This document shows, piece after piece, positions 21,389 through 31,392 of a stretch of DNA of 64,000 bases. Below the pieces are notes generated by a model. That model did not search any database and had not been told where the DNA came from. It worked only from the letters and a program-made list of their open reading frames with translations. How positions within the stretch are numbered: the first letter of the stretch is position 1; each line of letters opens with the position of its first letter. A program made the translations under genes and the position numbers. The DNA is from Caulochytrium protostelioides (lineage: Eukaryota; Chytridiomycota; Caulochytriomycetes; Caulochytriales; Caulochytriaceae), in NCBI GenBank assembly GCA_003615045.1, contig ML014173.1:32082-96081 (forward strand). Direction: 5' to 3'.

Positions 21389-22492
21389 ATGTCGTATACG
21401 GCGTCGACATCGACATCCGGCGGCGCCACGTCGCTGTGGACGCGCAAGATCGGTCCGGCGAGCCGCTGGCTCGTGGCGGCCACGATCGGCATCTCCGTGC
21501 TGGGCTTTCTGCACCGCGCGACCGCTGGCGGCCGGGATCCGTTCGCGCTGCGCCTGCCCAACCCGCTTGCCGCGCCGTGGACGCTGCTGACCGCCGGCTT
21601 CTATGAGACTTCGCTGATCGCCTTCGTCGCCGCAGGCGTGGCGCTGGCGGAGTTTGCGACTTACTTCGAGCGTGCCTGGGGCGCTCGCGAGCTGCTCAAG
21701 TTCGTTGCCGTCACGCAGATCGCGTCCTATCTCGGGGTCTACGGCCTGATCCTCGTCGACAGCGCCGTCACATTCAACCGTGAGATCCTGCTCGGCCGCA
21801 CCCACCATACATGCGGCACGGGCGCCTTGATCTGTGGGTTTGTCGTTGCGTTCCGCCAGGTCATTCCCGAGCACACGGTGAGCCTGTTCCGCATCATCCG
21901 CGTGCGCATCAAGCACCTGCCGCCAACCTACCTGCTCGGCTCGACCCTGCTCTATGTGCTGGGCCTCATCCGCGTCGAATACTACATCCTGCTCTGCGGG
22001 TTCATCACCTCGTGGATCTATCTGCGCTTCTACAAGATGCAGGACGGCTTGCAAGGCGACCGCAGCGATACCTTTTCATTCGTATCCTTCCTGCCCGAAG
22101 CACTGCAGGCTCCCGTCACGCCGTCCATCAATGCGATCCACAACGTGCTGATGGGCTTCGGCATCGTACCCGCCACGGGGCCGCCGCCCCAGCTGCCCAC
22201 CGACCGACGCCAGGTTTTGTATACGGAGACCGACACGTATGCTCCATCCACGCCCGCCACAGGACCGCCGATCCACGCTTCCTCGCATCACCGCCTTGAT
22301 GATGCCGAGCGTCGCAGGTAAGTCGACACGTCGATGTTCCGGGGATTTTGATGGCGCGAACCCTCGCCGTGTCAGCGAAAAATCTTCAAACTCACGGATG
22401 GCTGATGATTGAATGTTGCATGCCCATGTGATGATAGACAACTCGCGCTCAAGGCCCTTGAATCCCGGCTGGGCGAGCAGGCGTCGTCATGA
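21389..22492 (+). CDS. TMEM115: TMEM115/DUF1751 rhomboid-like Golgi membrane protein (two exons)
   Basis: TMEM115-family proteins are rhomboid-like, protease-dead Golgi membrane proteins tied to retrograde traffic and glycosylation. I join 21389-22317 to 22438-22492, giving 327 aa. Exon 1 ends CGCAG before a perfect GTAAGT; the unspliced frame stops two bases into that donor. Removing 120 bases to an ATAG acceptor continues the frame as AERRRQLALKALESRLGEQ and stops, a C-terminal helix of the type seen in this family. Upstream lie several membrane segments, FETSLIAF-type helices, GTGALICGFVVAFRQ and FITSWIYLRFYK. The first ATG is at 21389; the open frame before it starts at TTG. It is convergent with PPP4R2, about 100 bases away. 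Confidence 0.88.
22318..22437 (+). other. Intron of TMEM115
   Basis: 120 bases, GTAAGT...TAG, interrupting an Arg codon (AG/A). A branch-like CTGAT lies about 35 bases before the acceptor. Splicing extends the protein by 18 residues ending in a stop. Confidence 0.85.
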
Positions 22493-22595
22493 CCCTGTCG
22501 GAACGACAAGACCGCCAAGCCGGTTGAGCCATGAGAGCAACAGCATGCGCAGTCTGTGCGTGAAGCGGCCGCATGGTGTCGTTGTCACGTCGCGC

Positions 22596-23517
22596 TTATT
22601 GTGCCGCGCCATCGGCGGCCGAGGCCACCGTGGCTGCCGCGGGCGGTCGGACGGCCATAAACCCGTCCGCACTGTCGAGCTCGTCCACGACCAGCGGCCG
22701 CGGTGACGTCGCCACGGGCACATCGCTCGGCGGCGGCACCGGCGCCGCATCGACGTTCGCCGTCGCCACCGCGTCATCCATACTCGTCACCAGCAGCGTC
22801 CGCTCCAAAGCGCGCAGGTACCGCGGCACGGTCTTGTGGTTCTGCGTCGGATACAGCGCGAGCTCTGCCAAGCGCTGCAGCGTGAAGGGCGGCTCGTCGA
22901 ACTGGTCGAGGATCGTGAAGAGGTGCGCGAGCGTTTCGATCTGCGAAGCGAGCGCCGCCAGCGCATCCTGTCGCGGTGGCGGCGACGCGGCGGCCGGCTC
23001 GGGCGCCGGCACCGGTGGGGCGCCGGGCGACGGCGGGTCAGCGACCGCTGCCGCCGAGAGCGTGTCGACGGGCGTTCCCGTCTCGTCGTTCGTCTGGGAA
23101 TGGATATGGGCCGCAATCTTGAACTTGATAAGCTCTTTCACGTGGTCCCACGGATACGCCAGCTCCGACGTGTCGGCGACGGCGCCAATGATCTCGTCAT
23201 ACTCGGGGCGCCAGACGCGCTGCTCCGCGGGGGTTTCAGCGAACGCTAAAGAGGACCCATGGGGGAAAAGGCACCATCCGCGATCGAGGGTCGCGCCATC
23301 CCATCCCACATCATCGCGTACCGTATGTAACCAGCCCCGATGATACCGTCGCAGAACGATGGGCGTCAATACAGATATGAATGCCATGCCATGTTAGTCA
23401 GCTATCGATGCGATTTCTAGGCACAGCGTGACCACCGACCCCACATTCATTGCCGAGGCGCGTCGCTCTCAGGCACTTACCCGCCAAGCGTTGCTCTATC
23501 GACGGTTCGGTCGTCAT
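22596..23517 (-). CDS. PPP4R2: Protein phosphatase 4 regulatory subunit 2 (two exons)
   Basis: PPP4R2 (Psy4 in yeast) is the core regulatory subunit of PP4, active in DNA-damage recovery. I join exon 1, 23517-23481 (MTTEPSIEQRLA plus one base), to exon 2, 23245-22596, for 228 aa. The join gives QRLAAFAETPAEQRVWRPEY, a coherent start. Family marks are a WRPEYDEIIGAVADTSE-type helix, YPWDHVKELIKFKI, then FDEPPFTLQRLAEL and PRYLRALERTLLVTS. Between them lies a Pro/Ala-rich linker, and the C-terminus is disordered. Without splicing the frame would begin with an unrelated hydrophobic stretch at 23387. It is divergent from NFU1. Confidence 0.85.
23246..23480 (-). other. Intron of PPP4R2
   Basis: 235 bases, GTAAGT donor at 23480, CTTTAG acceptor ending at 23246, phase 1. 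It lies after codon 12. Confidence 0.82.
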
Positions 23518-24355
23518 CACGGTATTTAGCGCGGCAAATCTAAGGGTTCAAGGCCGCTCTTGTGGGTTTCACTCGGACGGGGACGGCGGTAACGACGCAA
23601 TCGAATGTCGCTAGCAGGAGGTAGCGATACGGCCAGAAAATGCAGCGGTGGACCGCGGCGGGATGTGATACTAGGCAATAGCGAAGGCGAGGCTGGGAAC
23701 AGGGGGTGGGTCGGTGACGGCGCTGACGAACGGATCGGCCGCCTCGGATCAGCCAACCAGCATGTCCATCCGTCGTGATCGGCGTCATCACCATCCTTCC
23801 GGTTGCTCGTGTGGATGGTCATATCGCGCTCGCGCCTTCATAGGAGGACCCGGCATCGTCGTGCCGCAGATCGTTCGCGCGTGGCTTCGTCGATGCCGTG
23901 CCGCGGCCCGCGGGGCCAGTCGTGGCGCTTTCTTTGAGGTGCGCGCAGCGCCACAAGACCCTCGCTCGGCAGCGGAGTGACGCCGCCGGCGGCACGGCAG
24001 CAGCGGCGGGCTCCGAAGTGGGGGCGCGCCGCCCAGCGTTCTGCCATTCGTCATCATACCCGTCGACGTTCTGCAAAAGGCAGCGAGACCTTCGGATCGG
24101 CGAGCAGCGATGGCAGTGATACCTTCCCACGTCGGGTGCGATCCTTCGTTGAGCAGATACGTTGACACGTGCATGCGTGCCATGCCTACCTGCTGCTCGT
24201 GCTACGTGGTGATCCGACGTTGTCCCTCGTTGTCTTCGAGGTGACATCATTTGAACGTCCGCGCCATCTCACGGATGACGGACAACTGCCATTGACCGCC
24301 AACATTTGCCGACTTCCATCGATCCATTCGTTCTGATCATCTCATTACTGCAATC
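23518..24355. other. Shared upstream region of PPP4R2 and NFU1
   Basis: 838 bases between divergent starts. Short frames on both strands have no recognisable features. I see nothing else definable. Confidence 0.5.
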
Positions 24356-25159
24356 ATGCTGTCTCGAGTGACGCTCCGCGCGCTGCCGGCGGCGGCCGTC
24401 CGTGCCACCCCGCCCGCCATGCGCTTCCGCGCGCTGTCCTCCATGATGCGCGCCGCGACGCCGTCCTCGCAGATGCGTGTCGCCGCGTCCCGCCGCGCGC
24501 CATTGTTCCGGTATGACAGCCGGCGGACGATGTTCATCCAGACCGAAGGCACGCCGAACGTGCATGCGCTCAAGTTCCGCCCGGGCGTGCCGGTGCTGAC
24601 GAATGGGCAGACGGCGGAGTTCTTGACGCCGCGCGAGGCGATGGCGTCGCCGCTCGCCAAGAAGCTGTTTGCGATTGACGGCGTCGAGAGCTGCTACTTC
24701 GGCCCGGACTTCGTGACCGTCGTCAAGGAAGAGGACGCGGTGTGGCAGGTGATGAAGCCCGACATCTACGGCAGTATCATGGATTTCTTTGCGAGCGGCG
24801 AGGCTATCATGACCGATGCCGCCACGCTCGAAGCCAGTGACACCGCGATCCTGCCCGAGGATTCGGAGACCGTCGCCGCCATTAAGGAGCTGCTCGACAC
24901 TCGCATCCGGCCGACCGTCCAGGAAGACGGCGGCGATATCGAGTACCGTGGGTTCGAAGACGGGATCGTGAAGCTGCGCCTCCGCGGCTCGTGCCGCACG
25001 TGTGACTCGTCCGTCGTGACCCTCAAGCACGGCATCGAGAGCATGCTCAAACACTACGTGCCGGAGGTCGTCAGCGTGGTCCAGGAGCAGGACGAGACCG
25101 AGGCCATCAACAACCGCGAGTTCCAGCGATTGGAAGAGAAGCTGACCTCCTCGGCCTAA
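24356..25159 (+). CDS. NFU1: NFU1 mitochondrial iron-sulfur cluster scaffold
   Basis: NFU1 receives and delivers [4Fe-4S] clusters in the mitochondrial matrix, supporting lipoyl synthase and respiratory enzymes. The protein is 267 aa. Residues 1-55 are rich in Arg, Ala and Ser and lack acids, a typical presequence. The Nfu N-terminal domain starts at [15 protein letters not shown], with [14 protein letters not shown] inside it. The NifU C-terminal domain has [13 protein letters not shown] and the cluster ligands C213 and C216 in GSCRTCDSS. Many relatives have CxGC here, so the middle residues are unusual but both Cys are kept. The start is an ATG with an Arg-rich sequence immediately after. 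Confidence 0.95.
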   Translation: MLSRVTLRALPAAAVRATPPAMRFRALSSMMRAATPSSQMRVAASRRAPLFRYDSRRTMFIQTEGTPNVHALKFRPGVPVLTNGQTAEFLTPREAMASPLAKKLFAIDGVESCYFGPDFVTVVKEEDAVWQVMKPDIYGSIMDFFASGEAIMTDAATLEASDTAILPEDSETVAAIKELLDTRIRPTVQEDGGDIEYRGFEDGIVKLRLRGSCRTCDSSVVTLKHGIESMLKHYVPEVVSVVQEQDETEAINNREFQRLEEKLTSSA

Positions 25160-25196
25160 GTTGGACGCTCGCGAATGCGGCGCAGGTCTCGTCGGA

Positions 25197-25238
25197 TGCT
25201 TGCATCAGTATGCTTGCATCATTGTGCTTGCATGGCAT
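25197..25238 (+). repeat. Degenerate 14-base tandem repeat, three copies
   Basis: The unit tgcttgcatcattg, with variants, repeats three times starting 38 bases after the NFU1 stop, so probably within its 3' UTR. Confidence 0.75.
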
Positions 25239-25268
25239 TCCCCTTCCGGGCGGTTGTCGTTTCCGCCA

Positions 25269-25274
25269 TTTATT
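25269..25274 (-). terminator. AATAAA polyadenylation signal for COX11
   Basis: AATAAA on the minus strand, about 150 bases after the COX11 stop, between convergent COX11 and NFU1. Confidence 0.45.
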
Positions 25275-25285
25275 TCATTATTGCA

Positions 25286-25293
25286 TGTACATA
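25286..25293 (+). promoter_or_regulatory. Puf3-type motif TGTACATA in NFU1 3' flank
   Basis: TGTACATA fits the UGUANAUA consensus bound by Puf3 in 3' UTRs of mitochondrial-protein mRNAs. It lies 127 bases after the stop of NFU1. A single 8-mer can occur by chance. Confidence 0.3.
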
Positions 25294-25421
25294 GCTGAGC
25301 ATCTGGTATGTGGGTGTGGTTGGTGGCGGGGTCGAAATGCGTCGTCGCTTTCGCGCCGTCGATATCTATATTACAGTGGCGGGAGGGGGTCGAGGCAGAA
25401 GACCCAACGCAGTCGGCCCGA

Positions 25422-26279
25422 CTAAGACTGGTCCTTCGACTTGAAGAACGTATAGTGCAAGGTAATGTCATCGACATCGGCCATGCGCGGGTCGTTCGCG
25501 AATTCGGGGTCGATAAAGAAAAACACGGGCATATCGACTTCCTCGCCCGCGGCCAGCTTCTGCTCCTCAAAACAGAAACACTGAATCTTGTTGAAGTACT
25601 GCGCCGCCTTGTACGGCACCACCGAGTAGGTCGAGAGACCCGTGATGTCCTCCTTGGCATTGTTCGTAGCCTTGAAGAACGCGAGCGCCGTCTCGCCCGG
25701 ACGCAAGAACACTTCCTTGGTCTCGGGCACAAACTTCCACTTCATTTTGTCGGAAAGACTCGCGTCGAAGCGGATCCTGATGGGTTTGGCGACGTCGACG
25801 GGCACCATACTCTCGGGCTCGAAGCGCGTGTTCAGACCCGTGATGGGCGTGCCGTCGATGCCGGTCTGCGTGCAGATCAGCTGATACAGCGGCACGGCCG
25901 CCCAGGACATGCCGACAAAAAAGACAATCACCGACGCGCCGTACAGCAGCACCGACGTCTGCCGCTCCTCGCGCATGCGGCGCATCTCCATGATCAAGGC
26001 CCGCTGCGCCTCGCGGCTCGCAGCTGCCGACGCCGCTGCTGCCTGCGATGCTGATGCTGATGCTGCAGCATGCGACGCCGACGTGGCGGCCGAGGCGAGC
26101 CGCATCGATGCGGAGGCCGCAGCGGGCGTCGTCGTAGCCAAGGACCGCGGGAACATCCAGCCGGCGGGCACGAGGCGGCGCGTCGCCCCGCCGACGGACG
26201 CAAGGCGGGAGGCGCGGCAGACGGTCTGGGCGGCGAAGGCCATGCCGCGCCATTGCAGCGCGCAGCCGATCGGGCGCAT
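25422..26279 (-). CDS. COX11: COX11 cytochrome c oxidase copper chaperone
   Basis: Cox11 delivers Cu(I) to the CuB site of Cox1 in the inner mitochondrial membrane. From the first ATG (26279) the protein is about 285 aa; the longer frame to 26360 begins at GTG. The N-terminus is a basic presequence followed by an Ala/Ser-rich linker. One membrane helix (SVLLYGASVIVFFVGMSWAA) leads into PLYQLICTQTG with the conserved juxtamembrane Cys. The copper motif CFCFEEQ uses C234 and C236. VDMPVFFFIDPEF and DITLHYTFF complete the CtaG/Cox11 beta-sandwich. It converges on NFU1. Confidence 0.95.
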   Translation of the reverse strand: MRPIGCALQWRGMAFAAQTVCRASRLASVGGATRRLVPAGWMFPRSLATTTPAAASASMRLASAATSASHAAASASASQAAAASAAASREAQRALIMEMRRMREERQTSVLLYGASVIVFFVGMSWAAVPLYQLICTQTGIDGTPITGLNTRFEPESMVPVDVAKPIRIRFDASLSDKMKWKFVPETKEVFLRPGETALAFFKATNNAKEDITGLSTYSVVPYKAAQYFNKIQCFCFEEQKLAAGEEVDMPVFFFIDPEFANDPRMADVDDITLHYTFFKSKDQS

Positions 26280-27425
26280 GGCGATGCGGATAGGTGAGGA
26301 AGATGGGGTGCAGAGATGACCTTGTCCTGGAACAGTCCGTGGTAGATACGGGGTCGGCACGTAGCGCGCAGGAGCAGCAGCAGGTGACCTGTCACGTGGC
26401 CGCTTGGTCGTCTCAGCCGCGCTCGTAACAGGCAGCCGTACAATTAACAGAAGGGCGTAGATAATCGTGATTCTCTGATCACATCGAGAGAGATGGCGAT
26501 CCCTAGGGATGTCGGAGATACGATGGCGAGGACGACGCGGCTCGAGTCGTCGGAGTTTGCGTTCTGCATGGCCCCCGCATGCTTGAGCATCTGTCAGAAC
26601 CCGCGTTCAGGGGTCATCTCCACACCCATCGTGTTGTTTCCTCTCCTCCTGCGAGTCACACATCTGACAGCCCAGCGGCGATACGTTAGGGCGGGCGAGC
26701 CGGATAACGCGAGCCAGTCGTCGGCAGGTGCCGACGCAGCCGCACCGGTGACGAGGCCCCGGCCAGTCTAGCGCTGGGCCCCCGTCCAGCCACAGGCGGG
26801 ATGAACGAGGGGCGATGCGCCATGTCCGGGCCTCTTTCACCTGCGGCGAAGTGGCGTTGTGGCACGTGGGCCACGAGGGCGATCGACAGCGTCGGGGCCA
26901 GCGACAGTAACCACGAAGATCACCACCACGACAATCACCACATCCAACACGGCCATGTGCGTCGTGGTCGGCTGTGTCATCATGGACCGTGATCAGGTCA
27001 TCGTATCCTCACCGCTGGTTCTGAGGATTGGAATCTTCGATTTCGGTCGGATACGGCGCCCCTTCGCATGCGAAAGCCGATGGACATGAGTCGACCCAAA
27101 AGGGCGAAAATTCATGTCTGCCTGTCCTCCGTCTTTTTGGTTCTTGACCCATCGTGGAATTAAGATCCCGAGAGCTGGGCTCGGATCTGGTCATGGACGC
27201 TATGTCAGCGCTGCGTGCTCGTCCATGATCACACTGTACCGCGACACGTGGGGTTGTGAGCGATCCGTATCATTGCTTCGCAATCATAAATCAATCATAC
27301 AAAGACTGAGAGTCGTGATTGCCTGTCTGACCTGAACACCATCCGAATGAATCAGAAAGAACGATGGGAATGAGGACAAAAGAGACTTTCTTTCAACTAT
27401 TCCGTGTCATCGCCGTTCGGGACGC
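26280..27425. other. Intergenic region between COX11 5' end and the TPR gene 3' end
   Basis: About 1.15 kb, less GC-rich than the genes around it. Only short open frames occur, without recognisable domains. It presumably includes the COX11 promoter and TPR gene 3' UTR. I see no RNA gene or repeat. Confidence 0.45.
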
Positions 27426-29516
27426 TCAGCGCGCCCCGCCGCCCAGACGCCGTGTCGACAGCACCGGTTCCATGTGCGGCTGCGGCCGCGGATTCAACGG
27501 CGGCCGCACCGCGTCCGGCCGACTCGTTGCCCCGGGGCGTGCCTCCGACTTGATGGGTGTCGCCGCGAGCTGAGGCAAGAAGCCCAGCGGGTACACGGGG
27601 CGGTCGAGGGACGCGACTGAGCCGCGGCTGTCGCGGCCCTCCATTCCGTCCCTCCTATCGTGGCCGTCCGCCATGGCCGCCGTGGATGCCGACGCCGACC
27701 CTGACGCCCACGGACACACCGGCACGGCCATTCCATTCAGCGCGGCCTGCTCCGCGAGGGCGTGGCGCTGCCGCTGTAGCTCGGCGGGGTGCGGCAGAAG
27801 CCGGATGGCCTGGTCGAGCGCGGCGAAGCGAGCGGCGAGCAGCCGCGCGGCCTCGGCGTGCCACGCGTCAGCGTCCCAGACGGCCTGGCCGTTGGGCCGC
27901 GTGGCGCCGCGGATCGCGGGCACGGCGGCCGCGGCGCCCGGCTGCTCGAAGCTGTGCAGCTGCATGCGGCGGTCGGCCCACTGCGCATACAGCGTCCAGC
28001 GCGACGCGTCAGCGGGGTCGAGCCCCAGCAGCCGCGCAAGGACGGCGCTGCCGTCGGCGAGATGGCGTCCGAGGTGGTGCCGGTACAGCGGATACGCGAG
28101 GGTCAGCTTGGCGGCGGGGAGCGGCGGCGCGCCGTCGTCGACGACGGCGTTCGTCGCGAGGCGCCGCTGCACGTCCTGGAGGAGCGCACCGTCGATGCGG
28201 CGCACCAGCGTCGGCCACTCCGTGCCGACCAGGTGGGCCGGAATGATGAACGTGAGCGGCGACCGGGGGTCGTCAGCGAGTTGGCGGAGCTGATCCACGC
28301 GCTGCGGCCGTCGATCCACCGGCACGAGGCTCCATAGCGTCTCAGAGGCGTCGCGGACCTGCCCGACGCGGAATTCACACGTGGCTCGGAGCATGATCGC
28401 GTCGGCATACAGCGGATCCGTGGCGTCGGTGGTCGCCAGGTAGAGAAACGCGGACACGAGGTTCCCAAAGAGGTGCGGCATACTGGGTGATTCAGAGCGC
28501 AGGCCGATGCGAACCGTGTCGATATACACTTGCGCGAGCTCGCGTTGCACGGCCGCGTCCTGGTCCTTGTTGCGCTCGGGGTTCTGCAGCATCACATGAT
28601 AGGCCGTGATCGCTGCGACATAGTCGCCCAGCTTATGATGGTATCGCGCGCACTGGCGATGCGTCTTCCAGTCCTCGGGATCGAGCTGCATGATCTGCTG
28701 CGAGACATTCAGCGCATCCCGTAGCCTCAATGACGCTTCGAGAGCTATGACCTGCAGCTTCAGCTGCTGTCGGACCTCCGAGACCCATCCGTCCAGCTGG
28801 GCGACAGCCGCATGGTCGGGCGCGATCTGCCGCAGCCGCCGCAGGGCCGCATACACATCAAGCGTCGCGCCCGCACGGTGCTGGATCCGCGCATGCAGGA
28901 CCAGCAGCGCCGGGTCGGGCTGCTCCGTCATCATCTGGTCCAGCAGCGGCCGCGCCTCGTCGACCTGCCCGAGATGGATCGACGTGAGCAGCAGCTTCAT
29001 CAGGAAAAAGGCATAGTCGGGTGAAGCCGTGATGGGCGCCTGGAACACGATCGGCCCGGGCGGCGGCGCGAGCGGGTCAATCGCCGCATCGGCGAGCGAC
29101 GTTAACGAGGGAGCGAGCGGCGACAGCGACGCCCGCACGGGCCATGGTGACGGCGGCGTCGAGCCGTCGGCGAGGCGGATCTGCTCGATGCCCTGCTCGC
29201 ACCAGTACCGGCAGGCGCGCCACCGTCCCGCGTCAAAGAGCCGGCTCACATGGACTTTCATCAGAACGCCGAGCGCACGCCGGGCATACTGGGCGGACGG
29301 CACGAGGTAGAGCACCTGCTGGAGTCGCCGAATGGCGGCCGGGAGATTGAGTAGTGACGTCTGTGCCACGGCCACGTGGTAGTGGTAGGTCGCCACGTGC
29401 GGGCAGAGGTGCAGCGCGCGGTACCAGCGCTGGAGCGCGGCACGCGGATCGCTCTGCAGCAGCGTGAGTGCTTGTGCATGGTACTGCGCCGCCTGGGCTT
29501 GCTGCAGCGCCTCCAT
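27426..29516 (-). CDS. Tetratricopeptide-repeat protein of unknown function
   Basis: A 696-codon single frame from an ATG. TPR-like helical pairs are visible near the N-terminus (ALQRWYRALHLCPHVATYHY, then NLPAAIRRLQQVLYLVP) and in the middle (LNVSQQIMQLDPEDWKTHRQ, then LGDYVAAITAYHVMLQNPE). The central part is Leu/Ala-rich and helical. The last ~120 residues are low-complexity Ser/Pro/Arg. There is no signal peptide, membrane segment or catalytic motif. I do not recognise a specific family; the spacing of repeats suggests a scaffold. It lies in the same direction as the NmrA-like gene upstream, about 520 bases apart. Confidence 0.75.
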   Translation of the reverse strand: MEALQQAQAAQYHAQALTLLQSDPRAALQRWYRALHLCPHVATYHYHVAVAQTSLLNLPAAIRRLQQVLYLVPSAQYARRALGVLMKVHVSRLFDAGRWRACRYWCEQGIEQIRLADGSTPPSPWPVRASLSPLAPSLTSLADAAIDPLAPPPGPIVFQAPITASPDYAFFLMKLLLTSIHLGQVDEARPLLDQMMTEQPDPALLVLHARIQHRAGATLDVYAALRRLRQIAPDHAAVAQLDGWVSEVRQQLKLQVIALEASLRLRDALNVSQQIMQLDPEDWKTHRQCARYHHKLGDYVAAITAYHVMLQNPERNKDQDAAVQRELAQVYIDTVRIGLRSESPSMPHLFGNLVSAFLYLATTDATDPLYADAIMLRATCEFRVGQVRDASETLWSLVPVDRRPQRVDQLRQLADDPRSPLTFIIPAHLVGTEWPTLVRRIDGALLQDVQRRLATNAVVDDGAPPLPAAKLTLAYPLYRHHLGRHLADGSAVLARLLGLDPADASRWTLYAQWADRRMQLHSFEQPGAAAAVPAIRGATRPNGQAVWDADAWHAEAARLLAARFAALDQAIRLLPHPAELQRQRHALAEQAALNGMAVPVCPWASGSASASTAAMADGHDRRDGMEGRDSRGSVASLDRPVYPLGFLPQLAATPIKSEARPGATSRPDAVRPPLNPRPQPHMEPVLSTRRLGGGAR

Positions 29517-30035
29517 GCTGCATGGCGCGCGCGTCGGTCCTGGAGGGGATCGGCCCGGTAGCGCGCTCGATGCGGAACTAATGATGGCCGGTGGAGCACG
29601 CAGCGGGCGCTGCGAGTTTGGAAATCAATTAACTGACCATGAGGATTACGTTGATACCCAGGCGCCCAAGACCAAGTACATCTGACCATGCTATAGTCAC
29701 AGCCACGTTTGTTTGTGAGGAGCTCGGGATCACTTTGGGACGGGACCGCTCATCACCGGTGCTGGTTTGGCGTGAGATCGGCCCCTGTCGCCGTGGGGGA
29801 GGGGGGCGACAATCTGTGGCCGATCGGCAGTTTCATTCCCCGCCATCGCTTTCTGCGATGGGCGCGACCGCCCATCGCGTCGCAGGCATGTGCCGCGTAC
29901 TTCGACATCCTGGCCCTGCCATCCGAGATCGGTCCGAGACGTGTATACCGCACCGAGGACCGATGCGATGAGAACGACTCGCATGGCCAGGAGACTGCCC
30001 CCGATTACGTTGATGCAAAAAAAAGGCGGGGGCGG
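29517..30035. other. Intergenic region upstream of the TPR gene
   Basis: 519 bases between the TPR gene start and the NmrA-like stop. No supported gene. It includes an eight-A run at about 30017. Confidence 0.45.
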
Positions 30036-31392
30036 TTAGAGTTTGCTGACGGCCGCGGCCCGCGGTCGGCTCGGCCGGTACTGGGCGCGGCCGTTGCCTT
30101 GCACGGGGACGCGCTTGTTGCGCAGCGTGCCCTGCCCGTCGCAGAGCACGAGGTGGCCCGGGATGAGCGCGGTCACCGCGTGGCTGCGCATGTTCGGCTT
30201 CGACCCGACGTGCGTCTCGGCAGCCGGCCCGTCGTTCGCCAGATCCCGGCGGCGCTCGCGCTGCGACGGCTGTGTCGACGGAGGGTCCGGGTCCGCGGCG
30301 CCGCCGCCGCCGGACGCGTCGTAGGCGAGGAAGTAGCCGCGGTGCTCGCGGAAGAACTCGACGAGCGTCGCGCCGCGGAAGTAGGTCAGCCGGCCGACGT
30401 CCGGACTGACGTGGGCAAAGAAGCCGTCGCGGATGAGATCGTACAGCTCGAGCTGGCCGTCGATAAAAGCATCGCAGAAGCCGAGCTGCTCGAGCTGCTG
30501 GCGGGCCTCGTCGGACGTGATGCTCTGGAAGCGGACCGGCAGCCCCAAGCCCTCGGCGGCCTTGCCCGCGATCATCACGCCGGTCAGGACTTCGGGGCCC
30601 GTGATCTGGTAGCGCTGGTAGCGGTGTGCCGCGGGGTCGGAGAGCAGCACGCTGGCCACGGAGGCGACGTCGCTCGTGTGGACGGGGGCGAACCCGCCCA
30701 TCCCGAGGGGCAGCGCGATGGTCGGCAGCTCCTGGGCGAGCTGCGGCGCGCACATGAGAAAGAGATGCTGGAACAGCGCACATTGCAAGAACGTATACGG
30801 GATCCCCGATTCCTCGACACAGGTCTCCATGTCCTTGAACTGCGAGGCGAACGTGCCCGCGCGACTGTTGGTGCCGATCAGACTGAGCAGGATCACGTAG
30901 CGCACGTGACCGTGGGCGATGGCACAGTCCATCAAGCGCTCGACCTGCTCGACGCGATTCTCGTCGTGCGAGGGCACGATGAACACATAGTCGATGCGCT
31001 GGCTCGTCGAGCCCGCGGCGGCCAAGTCGGAGCCGCTGAACAGCTCCGCCAGCGTGTCGATCTTGTCCCAGTCATACTCGGCGACCATTGCGCAACTCGA
31101 CCGCAGGTGTTGCGCATCCACTTGGCTATGCACGGCGCCGATAATGTTCACGCGATCGCGGTACTGGGTATACATGAACGAAAAAAATCATCCGCGGGGC
31201 GTCAGTGGCCCACGTCATTTCGATCATGCTGAGCTGACCTCATGACCGCTTCGGCGTCATGCCATCGCGATGGAAAGCGATCGTCCTCGCCGCCGCGCGT
31301 CTTACCAAGGTATTCAGACTCTGCACGAGCGCTGACCCCACATGCCCGGCAGCGCCGAGAATGAGGAGGTTCGGCAGCGCATCCGTGAACAT
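30036..31392 (-). CDS. NmrA-like NAD(P)-binding Rossmann protein (two exons)
   Basis: NmrA-like proteins are atypical short-chain dehydrogenase relatives, often redox sensors rather than enzymes. I join exon 1, 31392-31306 (29 codons), to exon 2, 31163-30036, for 404 aa. Exon 1 encodes the dinucleotide-binding loop LILGAAGHVGSALVQSL. Exon 2 continues YRDRVNIIGAVHSQ, the expected second strand. Later marks are DYVFIVPSHDENRVEQ, YVILLSLIGTNSRAG, the helix SGIPYTFLQCALFQH and a VHTSDVASVASVLL segment. The last ~100 residues after RGYFLAYDAS are low complexity. The frame without exon 1 would lack the glycine motif. Substrate and role are unknown. Confidence 0.85.
31164..31305 (-). other. Intron of the NmrA-like gene
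   Basis: 142 bases, GTAAGA donor, TACCCAG acceptor, phase 0, after codon 29. Joining the exons restores the Rossmann GxxGxxG motif in frame. Confidence 0.85.
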
